Below are positions 1 through 11,358 of a DNA stretch of 64,000 bases, in pieces. The stretch is taken from NCBI RefSeq assembly GCF_000264905.1, contig NW_006763138.1, forward strand, positions 124,001 to 188,000, given 5' to 3'. Made by a program: the position numbers and the translations under genes. This DNA comes from Stereum hirsutum FP-91666 SS1. Lineage: Eukaryota > Basidiomycota > Agaricomycetes > Russulales > Stereaceae. The notes beneath the pieces are model-generated. The model saw nothing but the letters and a program-made list of their open reading frames with translations, was not told the DNA's origin and did no database searches. Numbering within the stretch: the stretch's first letter is position 1; each line of letters starts with the position of its first letter.

Positions 1-842
1 CGTACCGGCGTATATCAAACAGTCCGAACGCGCCAGGCAGTTTCGTACCGCCATCGTCTCTCGGATGTTTCGTTATTTCCGATCGAGCGTTTGCTCACTG
101 TCTCCTCTCGTCTCCCTCAGGAAATACTCGGCCAATATCCTAATACGTTCGTACAGCTACTACAGAAGCGTTCTTTGGGTATTTCCTTGATGCGGTTTCG
201 CCGGCGGCTCTCACTACTTTTAGTCCCGTCGTGGTGGGAAGAAATCTCGAAACAGACTGTGATGAGCTCACCGGGTGTCCCACAAAGTCTATACGTTCTA
301 TATGTGGTCCGCTGGCGTGAGGTCGCAGGGAAACATTGGCTGAGGTGGGACGCTTCCCGATGCCTGGTGGGACTGCATGGGCGTTCCGGCCTTGTGATTG
401 GTTGTCGGAGACACGTGAGGCATGGTTCGGGGCGGTATCTTGGCTCGAGCACAACGGAAGTCCCTGGCCCGTTTATTTCTAGACTTCTTTCGCGCACAGT
501 CGGACTATAAAGGCAGCACGTCTCGGGCTCTGATGCACTCTGAGACACCCTCCCCTCGCACTCCGCTTTCGTCGTCTCCGGACAAATTCTCAAAGCTTTG
601 TTTTCCTGTGATTCGCCGGAGCGCGGAGTGGGCAACCGAATCCGGAACTCAATCCAAGGACTTCGCCACTTTGACTGAATACCTTCGATCTGTGATCCTG
701 GTCCCAATTCGATTTATCCCGCCACCCGCGTCGCCCGCTCGTAAACGCAGTCGGAATTGCTGAATACGATTGACACGGAAGAACGCCATTCAATCAATCA
801 ATCCAGCGCTTGCCCCAAGCTCGCCTCAGACTTATATAAGGC
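1..842. other. 5' flank of the DUF2235 gene, no gene recognised
   Basis: No open frame here resembles a known family. A TATAAA at 506-511 followed by pyrimidine-rich sequence could be a promoter for the gene starting near 843. A + frame of 113 codons at 422-763 is open, but its composition looks non-coding and it has no recognisable domain. Confidence 0.5.
833..840 (+). promoter_or_regulatory. TATA-like box next to the DUF2235 start
   Basis: TATATAAG lies only about 3 bases before the first ATG (843). If it is the working TATA box, transcription would begin about 30 bases downstream, after that ATG, and the in-frame ATG at 897 would be the true start. The TATAAA at 506-511 is the alternative promoter. 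Confidence 0.4.
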
Positions 843-3141
843 ATGGATCCCTCGACGGAGACGACTGGCAACTCACTTCCACCCCCAACGGTCCCGATGC
901 GAAATTCACGTACCCTCGTTCTATGTTTCGACGGCACCGCCGACCAGTACGACGCTGAGAATACCAACGTTGTTAGGCTGTTTTCACTCCTACAAAAGGG
1001 CAATAATTCTTCCCAATTGGTATATTATCAGTATGTTTGCCTTGCACTCTGTCGTACCAGTGTTTACTCAGTATCCACCAGGCCAGGTGTCGGAACGTAT
1101 CTCGAACCCGGAGTTGTTTCTCCTCTCTTTACTTGGGGGGCGAAGGTACTGGACGAGGCCGTCGCTTGGTATCTGCCACAACACGTCATTGGAGGGTATA
1201 CATACTTGATGAGCAATTATAGTGTGGGCGATAAAATTTGTTTATTCGGTCCGTTTAATGCGTTGTTACTCCACCATGGTTTCCGCTCACGCATCTATCA
1301 TCATGCTACACAGGTTTCTCCCGAGGCGCCTACACAGCCAGAGCTCTCGCTGGTATGCTCCGTGCTGTATGTGCAATATATCTTGTGTTTATTCCACCGT
1401 CGGACTCACGGCTGGACAGGTCGGTCTCCTGCCTAGAGACAACTCAGAGCAGGCCGGATTCGCATTTCGCCTCTACTCTTCAGAGAAGTTGTCGGACCAG
1501 CAGCTCGTGCCTGGATTTAAGAGGACGTACTGCCGCGATGTGACGGTTGAATTCCTCGGTGTTTGGTGAGCCACATATGCATATAAAGCTATTGAATGAT
1601 CTCTCGATGGGTAGGTCGGGGACGTCGCACGTTCCTTGTCCGAGAGGCTCCGACAACGTCACTGCCTTCATATCCCAACATTCATGATGCCCCTTCAAGT
1701 CATTCGTTTCCGGGCGTCACATGTACTGATGAACATCTTTCTGTTCTCGTTCACAGGGATACGGTTGAAAGCGTTGGCATTATTATGACCAAGTCGCTGC
1801 CGTTTGTTTCAACTAACGATTCGATTCGCACATTCCGTCACGCTCTCTCATTGGTACGGTACCCGCTTCCAAAGTCTATCGAGTTCCTCGATGTCTAATA
1901 TCTATTATTGATATAGGATGAGGTCTGGCCATTGGTCTTAATCTCATACGCCTGCTGCTGCTGATCATACGTTTCAGCACCGCGCCAAGTTCAGGCCCTC
2001 GCTCTATCATAGGCCGACCCCCCAGACCGCCATGACCGCCGCCGCGGAGGCTACCTCGAAGGATACGAAGAAAGAACACAGGCGTCCATTCCTTGACGTT
2101 GGATTCAGGCGCCGTCCCCGGCAATCGCTCGGTGACAAGGAACGTATTCTGCAACCCCCAGCCTCTGAGCAACACGAAGATGCGGCGAACACGGTCAAGC
2201 GGCCGGACTTCGTGACCGATTCCAAGGAGGTCTGGTTTGCCGGGTGCCATGCCGGTATGTCCTACTCTGTCAACGTTGATGATGTTACCGTTCGTCGACG
2301 CTGGCGCTGACTATAGCTTATCTCTTCCGATTACCGAGACGTGGGAGGCGGAGCAGTACCTGATGGAACGAAGTATTCATTGGCGGATATCACGTTACGT
2401 TGGATGGTTCGGGAGATCATGTTGAGCCAGTGCGGTGAGCCTACTTTCGCCTCTGACTCGAGCATCTTTGCATTGTATCATGAAGCCATCGCCTTATCAA
2501 CTCATCACCTCTCCCTACAGGCATCATATTTGAAGACGATGCTCTGGAACGTTTGAATATCCCTCTCACGGTCATGCACTCCATGGGCTCGACTGGAGGA
2601 GGTCCACAGATACCCGATGCTGGAATTCTCCCCGCCCCTGTCCCCCAAGAAATTAGCGAACCGTATGTAGTTGCAGGCGCAAGTGACGCAGAGTCTCAAT
2701 CTCGACAGCCACTCCAAACAAGCCGCTCCGGCCGTGATCTGTTCGTGCCAGGGAGCGGTCCGTCCCGAAGCCCGAGCCCGAATCCTTGGAAAGCGAGAGA
2801 AATCACGGATATGAAACAGCCACTCCACGATGAGATGAAGAGAAATATTTTGTGGTGGCTGTTGGAGATCATACCCACGAAGGCAACTTGGCAGGACGTG
2901 CAAGGAAATTGGCACTCATCCTGGAGGCACGTCTTTTCCTTGACGCCACTAATTGTCACCTGTATTGCACGCTGACTTTCTGTGGATGTGGCGCGTTGGC
3001 AGTCTGCACTGTGGACGAGGGAGATACGTGCCGCCGAACTCCCTATTTCATTCGAGCGTCAAGCTTCGAATGGACGACGAAGCTATGAACTACAAGCCCA
3101 AGGCGGTCTATCAGGCAGAGACTATCAAGTTCGTGGACTAA
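843..3141 (+). CDS. DUF2235 (Tle1-like) alpha/beta-hydrolase domain protein
   Basis: Multi-exon gene of the DUF2235 family, related to the Tle1 phospholipase fold; the substrate in fungi is unknown. The N-terminus carries the family opening RTLVLCFDGTADQY. The nucleophile elbow GFSRGAYTARALAGML is encoded around 1312-1363. KRTYCRDVTVEFLGVWDTV is split by the intron at about 1568-1757, and the acid/His region is VWFAGCHAG joined to DVGGGAVPDGTKYSLADI across the intron after about 2253. The C-terminus ends in FHSSVKLRMDDE and a short tail. Family resemblance requires a 6-nt exon (GATGAG, 1917-1922), giving ALSL-DE-HRAKFRPSLYHRP. An insert rich in charged residues lies between HRP and the His motif. 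The gene looks intact. The start may be 897 instead of 843 because of the TATA box at 833. The family call is firm; the hydrolase activity is inferred. Confidence 0.88.
1917..1922 (+). other. 6-nt micro-exon of the DUF2235 gene
   Basis: GATGAG is preceded by an AG acceptor (atatag) and followed by a GT donor (gtctgg). It supplies the Asp-Glu that family members have between ALSL and HRAKF. Skipping it keeps the frame but removes these two residues. Confidence 0.7.
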
Positions 3142-4165
3142 GAGTTACGGTGTTGCATTCTTCCTGTTCGTACCTGAACCGCCCCGTCCTCTTTGATTTC
3201 CCAGTGTTTATGTCTTCGAATGAGGATTTCCTTCTTCTTTTCTTGTTTGCAGATTACTCGAAGTATTGAATGGTCGTAGGCTCAGCATACGTTTACGGTT
3301 TATTTATTTGATCCCCTTTCCCTTGGCCCGTCCACCACGAACACGACAGCATTGACCATTACGACGACTCTGGACGAACATCATGACATCGAACGGAACG
3401 GTATCTTTATTGCCTACGAATATTTTTTGCCCAGATCGCATTAGCATTACCTTGCGTAATATCATTTCTTTAGGCTCTCCTTTGCATCCCCGCTGCATCC
3501 ACCACTCTGTTGGTATGACCCTTTGTATACTAGTACGAATAGTTACGAAAGTCCTTTTGTAGGATAGGACCCTTATTGAATGTTCAACGACTCAGCATTT
3601 TCACGACGTGGATCAGTAAGAAAGGAAGAGACGGTTACTTGATCGGAGAGCGAGCCACAATACTGTAACACAGGGTGGCGTTCAATGGAATGTAGACCGC
3701 AGTGGCACATGCGTAATCTCTGGGGCACAAGATACAGGATGTTCAGATTCAAGCGGGAGCGTATACATTTCATTCGCAAGGCTAGTGATATATGTTAGGA
3801 ATACACAGCAACCGAAAGCTCGACGCACGCTAAAAGCTACCAGAGCAAGCGAACCAAAAAGGACTACGAAACCAACAACCCAAAGAAATTGTATGAAAGG
3901 AAAGAAAGATCTACGAGAAGGCTGGGTACATATGTCGTCTAGAGTGTACGTATCGAACGTTGGATAGGGGATCAAAGACATGAGAAGACGTGGGGAAGGG
4001 GAAATTTTTAAGGGCGGAAAACAATATACTGCCGTTGGAGTCGTCAAGACGTGAAGTATGAAGGAATAAGTCTGAAAGAGAGCACGACACGAAGTGAGTG
4101 ACAGACATGGTTACGAGATGAGGAAAACACACACACTATGATTCACTTCTTTTCGTCCAGTGTCT
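3142..4165. other. Convergent intergenic region
   Basis: This separates the 3' ends of the DUF2235 gene (+) and the RlpA-like gene (-), and probably holds both 3' UTRs. A minus-strand frame at 3682-4047 (121 codons) encodes a hydrophobic stretch but has no recognisable domain. I do not call a gene. Confidence 0.5.
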
Positions 4166-4687
4166 CTATTTCGCATCAAAATGCCAGCTGATAGAGAGCT
4201 CTCCCACATCGAGCGATGCGAGCTCAGAGAACACAGCAGGGGACATGTCCAGGTCGTAATAACCACAAGATTCGCAGCTATCTCTAAGCGTCGCTTGTAC
4301 GCTCTTGCCATTAGCGCTGATGGTGAGCATCTGACGAAAACACAAGTGCTATTAGACGGATAGTAATGGAATAGGTGCGGGAGGCTTCATACCTGATTAC
4401 AGTTTCCCCCGTCATTAGCGTCATAGAAGGACTTCGCCATCGCGACAACCATGCTGCTGCTGTCGTCGGTTTCGCCGCAATTTCCGAGGCCTGGATAGTA
4501 CCATGTGCCCTGAAAGACTGTCAGCGACTCGCTAAGTGGTGAAAGATAGAATGGACAGACGTACTCTGCCAGTGTGCGTCACCCGCTTCGCGAGAGAGGA
4601 GTTGAAGAGCTCGGTGGGCATCGGCGATGCCACAGCCGACAGGATAAAGGTGCAGACAGCAAAGAGCATCATGAAGAGAGAAGACAT
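4166..4687 (-). CDS. Secreted RlpA-like double-psi beta-barrel protein
   Basis: Three exons (4565-4687, 4393-4509, 4166-4330) splice at GT-AG sites into a 134-residue protein. Residues 1 to about 20 (MSSLFMMLFAVCTFILSAVA) form a signal peptide. The mature part starts the barrel with GRGTWYYPGLGNCG, continues with a central SFYDANDGGNCNQ, and ends with LRDSCESCGYYDLDMSPAVF and ELSISWHF. These are the features of small basidiomycete RlpA-like/DPBB_1 proteins, relatives of barwin, expansin and kiwellin folds. Such proteins are secreted, and roles in cell-wall loosening or protease inhibition have been proposed. The DLDMSP motif holds the conserved barrel aspartate; cysteines are placed for disulphides. 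The gene is short and has no carbohydrate-binding module. Confidence 0.9.
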
Positions 4688-4815
4688 CTTTGAGACAGAC
4701 GGCGAGAGGTGTATGAAGAGTGGCGGGGTAGGAGAGTGCGTGGATGTGTATATGAAGGGGAGTGGCGGGTAGGAGAAGGCGTGGAGCTTGGATACCGACC
4801 AAGGTTTGAAGGCCC

Positions 4816-4823
4816 GTATTTAT
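4816..4823 (-). promoter_or_regulatory. TATA box of the RlpA-like gene
   Basis: TATAAATA on the minus strand lies about 130 bases upstream of the start at 4687, which leaves a 5' UTR of about 100 bases. Confidence 0.6.
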
Positions 4824-6181
4824 ACGAGGGAGGTCTATAGGTAAAGCCCAACTTGCACATGGTGTGCAAAGCGTGGACGTCGCCAGGCTGCCATAAAGTT
4901 CACTGAAAAAAACAAGGCCTCACGAGAAAAAAGAAAATAGGGTTGGTCTCCCAGGAACCTCCGGAGAGACCGACCACGGAACCATAATAGTTGTGCTGCG
5001 AGACGGAGGTAAATTTTACGCCGTTGGCTTGTCCAAACCCGGGAGCAAACAGGTCCTGGCACCGTATGAGGAACGAGGCTCGGAGAGGGATGGACCGATC
5101 CGTAAGGGGATCAATAAATCAGTGAAAACCACAGAGGATATAGACACGAGGGCGATTGACATCATGGAGGCGTTTGGGTTGCATTATGAGCGTGTAATAC
5201 GGAGACGGCGGTAGACGCTCTCAAGCAAGAATCAAAGCTGCATTTGTCCACAATGCAAGAGCGCCGAGGGAATTTTAGTGTTTACCCTCTTTTGTTTCTG
5301 ACTGATTCTAGGCCACGACCTGCCTCGACTTGTGTATGACGGATTGACTGACACATCGGTTCCTGCCGTCGAGGCCCGCCGGTTTAATGAAGAGGGTGAG
5401 AGGGCGTTGAAAATCGAGACTTTGGTACATCGCAGCGAATGGCAAGGCCCAGGATGAGCGTCGCACACGATTTGGGGTCTTGGAATACATAAATTATGTA
5501 ATTTCGGAGATAGCCGCATATATGTTGCAGATTTCCTTCTTCGCATGCTCAAGTCAACCCAAACACCTGTTACGCACACCATTGAGTATAGGCAGTCTAA
5601 TCCACTCTATCGATGTTAGTCTCAGTACGGGAATATAAATGCTTCTGCTCATCTGGTTTATGACCTGGTTCATGTTGCTTTGCGTGCCCACTGTCTTCTT
5701 GTCCTTTCCATCTCCTTCCCTATACTATTGGAATATTCGACTCATTGTCTGGTTTCTCTCTAAAATGCTTAATTAAACTCAGTGGACCCTTTTCAAAGTC
5801 GGCCTACCTACCACTGGTCTTCACGGCACCCGTATTCATCGGCCTTGGCGATTGTCGGTGATAATGGATGCGGCGCTTTTGAACACTTGAACGCGCATCG
5901 ATCCTCGGTTGGTCTTCAGGCTCATGCTCTCAGCCCGAGAATTTCTTGCTCGTCGTCAATGTTCTCGGCAACAGCGCACCGGGCGCTTTGACTTTACGCG
6001 GTGAATAACTCTCCGGGAAGTCCGATGTGATTTTTTTTAAATCTTGTGAGCGGTTACTACGTGACCCTTTTGCGATCTGGAAGCCTCGCGGGACTACACA
6101 TGCGAATTGTCTTCACTCGGCCGTTTATCCCTGATAAAGTGTTTCTTCGAATACAGCAACGACGAGAATCTCGAGAATCTA

Positions 6182-6346
6182 ATGTTGAGTTCAAGGAAAA
6201 TTCGGACCTCCGTGTGTGCGGCCGTCGCACTTGTACTCTTCATCATGCATCAGCAGTGCTCAGCCTTCATCTCCTGTCGTGTCTCCAAGGTCCATGGCGC
6301 TGCCGTTCGTTTCGTGATGCCTCACCTGATCCGCGAGATTCCCTAA
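6182..6346 (+). other. Possible 54-residue secreted or membrane peptide
   Basis: This frame starts MLSSRKIRTSV and continues into the hydrophobic stretch CAAVALVLFIMHQQCSAF, which has the layout of a signal peptide (basic n-region, hydrophobic core, small residues near a cleavage site). Only about 26 residues follow. There is no homology evidence and it may be chance. Confidence 0.15.
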
Positions 6347-7811
6347 CGATTTGCTGCAGGCGCCGGGGGTAGGGTTTCGTAGTTGTACATGAGCAGAGCT
6401 CAGCCTTTCACACTGAACAAACATTTATCCCTTCCTTCCTAGTAGCTTGCAGGCCCAGAACGCATGACAATGAACGCAAGATCTTTGCGTGCTTGGCAAT
6501 GTGGGGTCAGTCATTTCTTGGCAATCTCGAACGTTAAAATTTGAGAAAGCTCTCGGTGCCTTAAAGTTGAGTGGCCGAGTTACATCAGAAGAGACCGAGG
6601 GTGACCATGGACCGTGCCTCACCTCGGCGGGACTGCAATTCCGTCAAGTAAACCGTCGGGGGCTGTGCCTAGACCATGCCCCCTTTGACCTGCCAGTGGC
6701 ACTCTCTCGCCACTCATTCCATTTCTTTCTCAGCCCAAATTCAGAAAATGAGTACACCAAAATTTCATTCTCTCACAGACTGTACGGCACGGCGCTCACA
6801 CGAACACTCCGCTTGGGGTCGCTGGCTTCCAACCAATGGTAGTAGCCTCCTGCAGGACTTTTACGGGAGTACAGTAAGAAAGTGATGAGAGCTAACGGCC
6901 CCGCTGTCAACATCGCGAGGTCCAACCTACAGTCTCGCCCAAGTACTGTCCGCTTTATGCAAACGGCGTCTCTCCTGCACGTTCTCCATATTTTGATGAA
7001 GCGCATAAGTAGACTGCATGCCACAAACTGCATGTCCAAGCCACGAGCTATTACCACCTCGTGCATCCGTTGCTTAATTTACAGGAAGTGAGCGCGTTGA
7101 TCCCAACCTCGAGTTTAAAGATTTGCATCATAGTATAGGCATTGTTTCAACGAGGTTCTGCCAATTACGATATACAGAGCCTTTACCACGCGGCACGCAG
7201 ACTGGGAAGAGTGAGGCGTTGTAAGTAATTTGGGGTAACTTACATGGAATGGCAAGGAAGCAGCATCCTGAGTTATGGAAGCGCAGGAAAACCACGTCTG
7301 CTCCTCTAGCTTCTGTTCTTCGTGACCAAAACGCTAACCCAGAGTAAATGATGCGATAGGAAGTGTGGCAAGTTTGTTTGCCCGCTTAGATATCCACACA
7401 AATCACAACGCTAGATATTTCCGAGTCTGAACCGCGCCAATTCATTGCATATAGCTATATAATTCGCCGTAAGTTGGGAAGGCTACATGGCTGGCAGGAT
7501 ACTAACATGATGGCAAGGTGGCCCAATAAGATATCTACACGCCACTCTGCACGGATCGGAATATTGCTCAAGTAAGTACTTATGTGACGTCAGCATCACG
7601 AGGTCCTGCCGGTTGAGGCCAAGCACTCGGAGCGATGAGTAGTACTACCTCTTTCTCCAGGCGTTCATCTTCTTTCGGTCTTGTGAGCACGGTGTAGTGC
7701 TGTGGACGCAAATCGATTGCGCATCGGTAGCAGGTGGAGTCTCTCAAAACAGATACACGAATTAATTCACTCTCCAATCGAGAATTATAAGCGGGAAGAT
7801 CTGCTCGAGAA

Positions 7812-10800
7812 ATGATGGACTCAACACAGATTTCCTACGGACACACCCTCCCGGTATGCTCGCTCTCTTCCCTGCAGCTTCCGACGCAAGGATTCAAACG
7901 CAGAGTATATAAAGGACCAGGTCGATCGCATCTCCAATCACTGCGCCGCTCAGCTCGACCTTCTCAGTGACGTAGGCCTATGCTGCTTACATTTGTACTT
8001 TCTTGAGCTCATGTACATGCTTTCATCCTCTAGATTCGTGACCTGTATCGAGAACGAGCAATAATTGAGAAAGAGTATGCTGCGAAACTCCAAGCATTGG
8101 CGAAGAAGGTGGTTGAGAAGAAGACGAGAAAGATGGCCTCTGCCGTCTTAGGTGATGAACCTACTAAGACATGGAACGAAGACACCATCAGTGAGAGGTG
8201 AGTTGTTTCATCGTGATTGCGCAAGACGAAAGACCTTTGATGTTGGCCCATGACAGTACACTGGATCGGGCATACTCGAAGATCATTGGCTCAATCGTCG
8301 AATCTGCGCAGGACCATATCAATCTCGCAGATGCGCTAAGTTCGCAGGTGGTTGATCCCCTCAAGTCCCTTGAGCGAAAGCATGAAGAAAACGTCAAGAA
8401 GGTGCTGCACCATTCGTTCTTATGAATTATCTCCTCTCGCTCATGTTATGACATACAGCAAACCCAATTCTATGAGAAAGTGTTGAATGACAGGAATCGA
8501 GTGTATAATGATCGGGCAAAAGTAGGTGTCTTTCACTCAAAGACGCCCGAAGCAGCCGATTCTGATAGACTATCTTAGAGCAAGCAGAAGGTTCGTTCTT
8601 TTAGATTAATCTCTCTAGATACACCTCTGATTATCAACTAGTATGACGAAGAATGTGTCGAGCTCGAAGCATATCGCCAGAAGCAGGTACGCTAGTCTCC
8701 GTACTCGGTGCTGTGACACCTCCGTTTCTCATATCTAGCTCGCGAAAGGATCGCGCGCAGTATGACAAGCATGCAGACAGAGCAGCTAAGCAATTCGAAC
8801 AGCAACGTATCGACATGCTCAATGCCAAAAAGTGAGTTATCATTTTCATTAATATGATTTGGATGAAAACGGGCAAATCTCGCTGTGTTTTTCCGGACAG
8901 AGGTTCACATCAGTCTGCCGATTGCCGTGCAGGGGGCATACCCGTTCATCTGATGAAGTCGTGCTCACCGTGCACTCCTTTCCCAAAAAAGAATCGTTCA
9001 ATATGGTACCTGGTCTATGATTTCTTTATGGACAGGGTATCCCGCAACCTTTGGCCCTTCTGAATCATTGAGTTGTTTCATCAGACTCAAAAAATAGGAT
9101 GTGACACGCTTGCGTACGCGAGAAGGTTTCTCAATATTCATAGTTGTAAACTATGCTTACTTCGTTCTATTGTTGATGCTCATTTCTACACATCTTCAGC
9201 GTGTTTATCATATCGACAACAGTGGCAAACAAGATGAAGGAGAGATTCTACGCTGAAGACTTACCTGCTATCGAGAACGTAAGCTTGCCGTCACCGCTCG
9301 AATCTATCTTTTCATGCACTGTACTCATCTAGGTGATACCGTATCCTACAGCAATACCGTAAGTTTGGATTAGCATCGATGCCTGATTCCCACTCCTGAC
9401 TCAATGTCACAGAGAGGCTCCAAGAACACCTCGTTCAAAAGTACATCAGCGTGCTACATCACGCTCAGGCTCTCCAGATCACCCACTACGACGTGCTCAA
9501 GACCCTGGTCACCGCTGCCGACACTGCACTAAGCGAGGTTGATGCGCAAAGGGATCAAGCAATGTTCATCGATTATAACATTCGTCCCTTCTCCATGCCC
9601 ACCGACTGGGCGTTCGAACCTTGCGCGAGTCATTATGATACAGTACGCAAACATTTTGATATGGCCTGCACTCGTCTCGCACGTGGCTGACTTATGCACA
9701 GGGGGAGATGAGCGTGGACGACGCACCGAAGGTTTTCCTTCAAAATAAGCTGTCCAAGTGTCGATCAAAACTCCAGGAGTTGGGGCCGCTTCTGGATGGG
9801 AAGAGTGAGAAGCACGATTTATTCTTTCCCAAATCGCACGTTAGCTCAACAATAGGCCGATTCTTTGGTGACAACAGAGAAGGATGTTGAACAACTTAGC
9901 AAATTGGTGTCTGCCTATGCCACCAACGGATCCTTGGGAAACATCGATGAAGTCATTGAGGTTGGTCTATTGGTGCTCATCCTGGCGTCAGCTGTTCTCA
10001 ACTTGAGACTTAGAGCTATCTGAACGCCGAACACCAAGCCACTCTCTACGCTACGTCCAAGACCATCCTTGACGCAGAGATAGAGACTGTCCAGGCTGCA
10101 TTAGCCGGTAAGTTTAGATTTGGCCTCATGGACCATCACTTCTCTCATGACCCGCGAAACACGCATACAGGTGACGAAGGCTCTCAACAGCCCCACTCGT
10201 TCAAAAGCTCCTCATTCACCATACCGACTGAATGTGGCTATTGCAAGGTTTGTGAGCACGATCGCGAATTGCTAAGGAGATCCGAAGCTGATCTTTGAAT
10301 TCGCAGTCTTCTATCTGGGGTCTCAGCAAACAGGGGAAAACATGCAGGCACTGTGGCATATCAGTGCACTCGAAGTGCGAGCTGAAGGTAATGAAAAACA
10401 CTGTATGGAATTGTTCGACACTGAAATGCCAATCCTCGCCAGGTTCCTGCCGAATGCTCTGGTACCCGTGAAGCGCGGCATAGGTCATCGGCTTCTGTGA
10501 GCAGCTTATCTCGAACAGATAGCGTTCTCTCGACGAGCTCCAGATGTGAGTACTCCCTATACGCTTGACCCTCATCTGAAACGAGCGCTCACATATTTCC
10601 AGCCTCAATCTCTAGTAATGCTTCCAAAGCAGTGGCGCCGTCTGCATCCTCATTCGCCCAGACTAGTCTTGATACTCACGCAGAGAATCATGCGAGGGCA
10701 CGCGTGGTCTTCGATTTCACACCTACATCTGCATTCGAGCTTGCGGTTCATGGTGAGCCCTCTCCGCTCATTGCTACACCACTTATGTCTGATCATGATG

Positions 10801-11358
10801 GTGCATATTTCTCCCCAGAGGGTGCTCAGGTGGACGTACTTGAGGACGATGATGGATCTGGGTGGGTCAAAGTCGCCGACAGCAATGGTGGGAGAGGCTT
10901 GATACCAGCGTCGTACATTGAGGCAATCGATGATACTGCGGGCGCCACAACGCCACGGTCTTCCACACCCACTGCAGTAACTCCGAATCAAGGCTCCGGA
11001 CAGTACGGTCAGTGAATCCATTCTACGTGATGGGGTTCATCTCATTAGATCCGACTCCATAGTCCGAGCTATCTACGCCTACCAATCCCAAGGTGAAGAC
11101 GAGTTAGGTCTTCAGGAGGGAGACAGGATCGAGCTTACCCCTGGGACAGCCGGTGGTCAGTATTATGCCGAAGGGTGGTGGGAAGGTAAGTACTCTGGCA
11201 TCAGACCGCTCTGATCGCTGCTCATGGAATGAGTTCAGGAATCGACTCCAGGGGGACGAAGGGAATATTTCCAAGCAACTATGTAAGCTCTGAACACTCG
11301 CGTATTTGGCGTCCCAGTGGGCTTATTCGCGATTATCTCACAGGTCACATTGATTTAG
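7812..11358 (+). CDS. Bzz1-type F-BAR / C1 / tandem SH3 protein
   Basis: Long, intron-rich gene for an actin-regulatory endocytosis protein. The order is: short N-terminus (MMDSTQISYGHTLP); F-BAR with DQVDRISNH, IRDLYRERAIIEKEYAAKLQ, QDHINLADALSSQVVDPLKS and RAAKQFEQQRIDML; a linker with CASHYDTGEM and KVFLQNKLSKCRSKLQELGP; a C1 zinc finger (SFKSSSFTIPTECGYCKSS, IWGLSKQGKTCRHCG, HSKCELKVPAEC) at about 10190-10460; a Ser-rich spacer; SH3-1 (ARVVFDFTP ... GLIPASYIEAI); and SH3-2 (VRAIYAYQSQGEDELGLQEGD ... WWEG ... GIFPSNY). A last intron (11283-11343) gives the end YVTLI and a TAG stop. Keeping the frame needs a 37-nt first intron (7854-7890), a 7-nt exon (9352-9358) and an acceptor at about 9883. 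In yeast, Bzz1 works with Las17/WASP at actin patches. Confidence 0.92.
9352..9358 (+). other. 7-nt micro-exon of the Bzz1 gene
   Basis: CAATACC lies between an acceptor (cctacag) and a donor (gtaagt). It restores the frame from EDLPAIEN to QYQRLQEHLVQKY in the F-BAR domain. Without it the flanking exons are out of frame unless a different acceptor is used. Confidence 0.65.

Larger units (their letters stand above)
4688..7811. other. Gene-poor 3.1-kb region
   Basis: I find no conserved gene. It contains the upstream region of the RlpA-like gene and the promoter of the Bzz1 gene. Several short frames are open on both strands (for example 5782-5991 +, 6489-6842 + and 6773-7066 -), but none resembles a family. 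One short peptide frame at 6182-6346 is listed separately. Confidence 0.5.

Noticed and set aside
117..707. 196-codon minus-strand frame at the window start
   Set aside because: No family resemblance, no signal or splice support, and overlapping frames on both strands are equally open.
7904..7911. TATATAAAGG that looks like a strong TATA box
   Set aside because: It lies inside the second coding exon of Bzz1 (encodes EYIKD) and is followed by no separate gene.
7812..11358. Apparent frameshifts suggesting that the Bzz1 gene is a pseudogene
   Set aside because: A short first intron, a 7-nt exon and an alternative acceptor at about 9883 give a continuous frame matching the family from start to stop.
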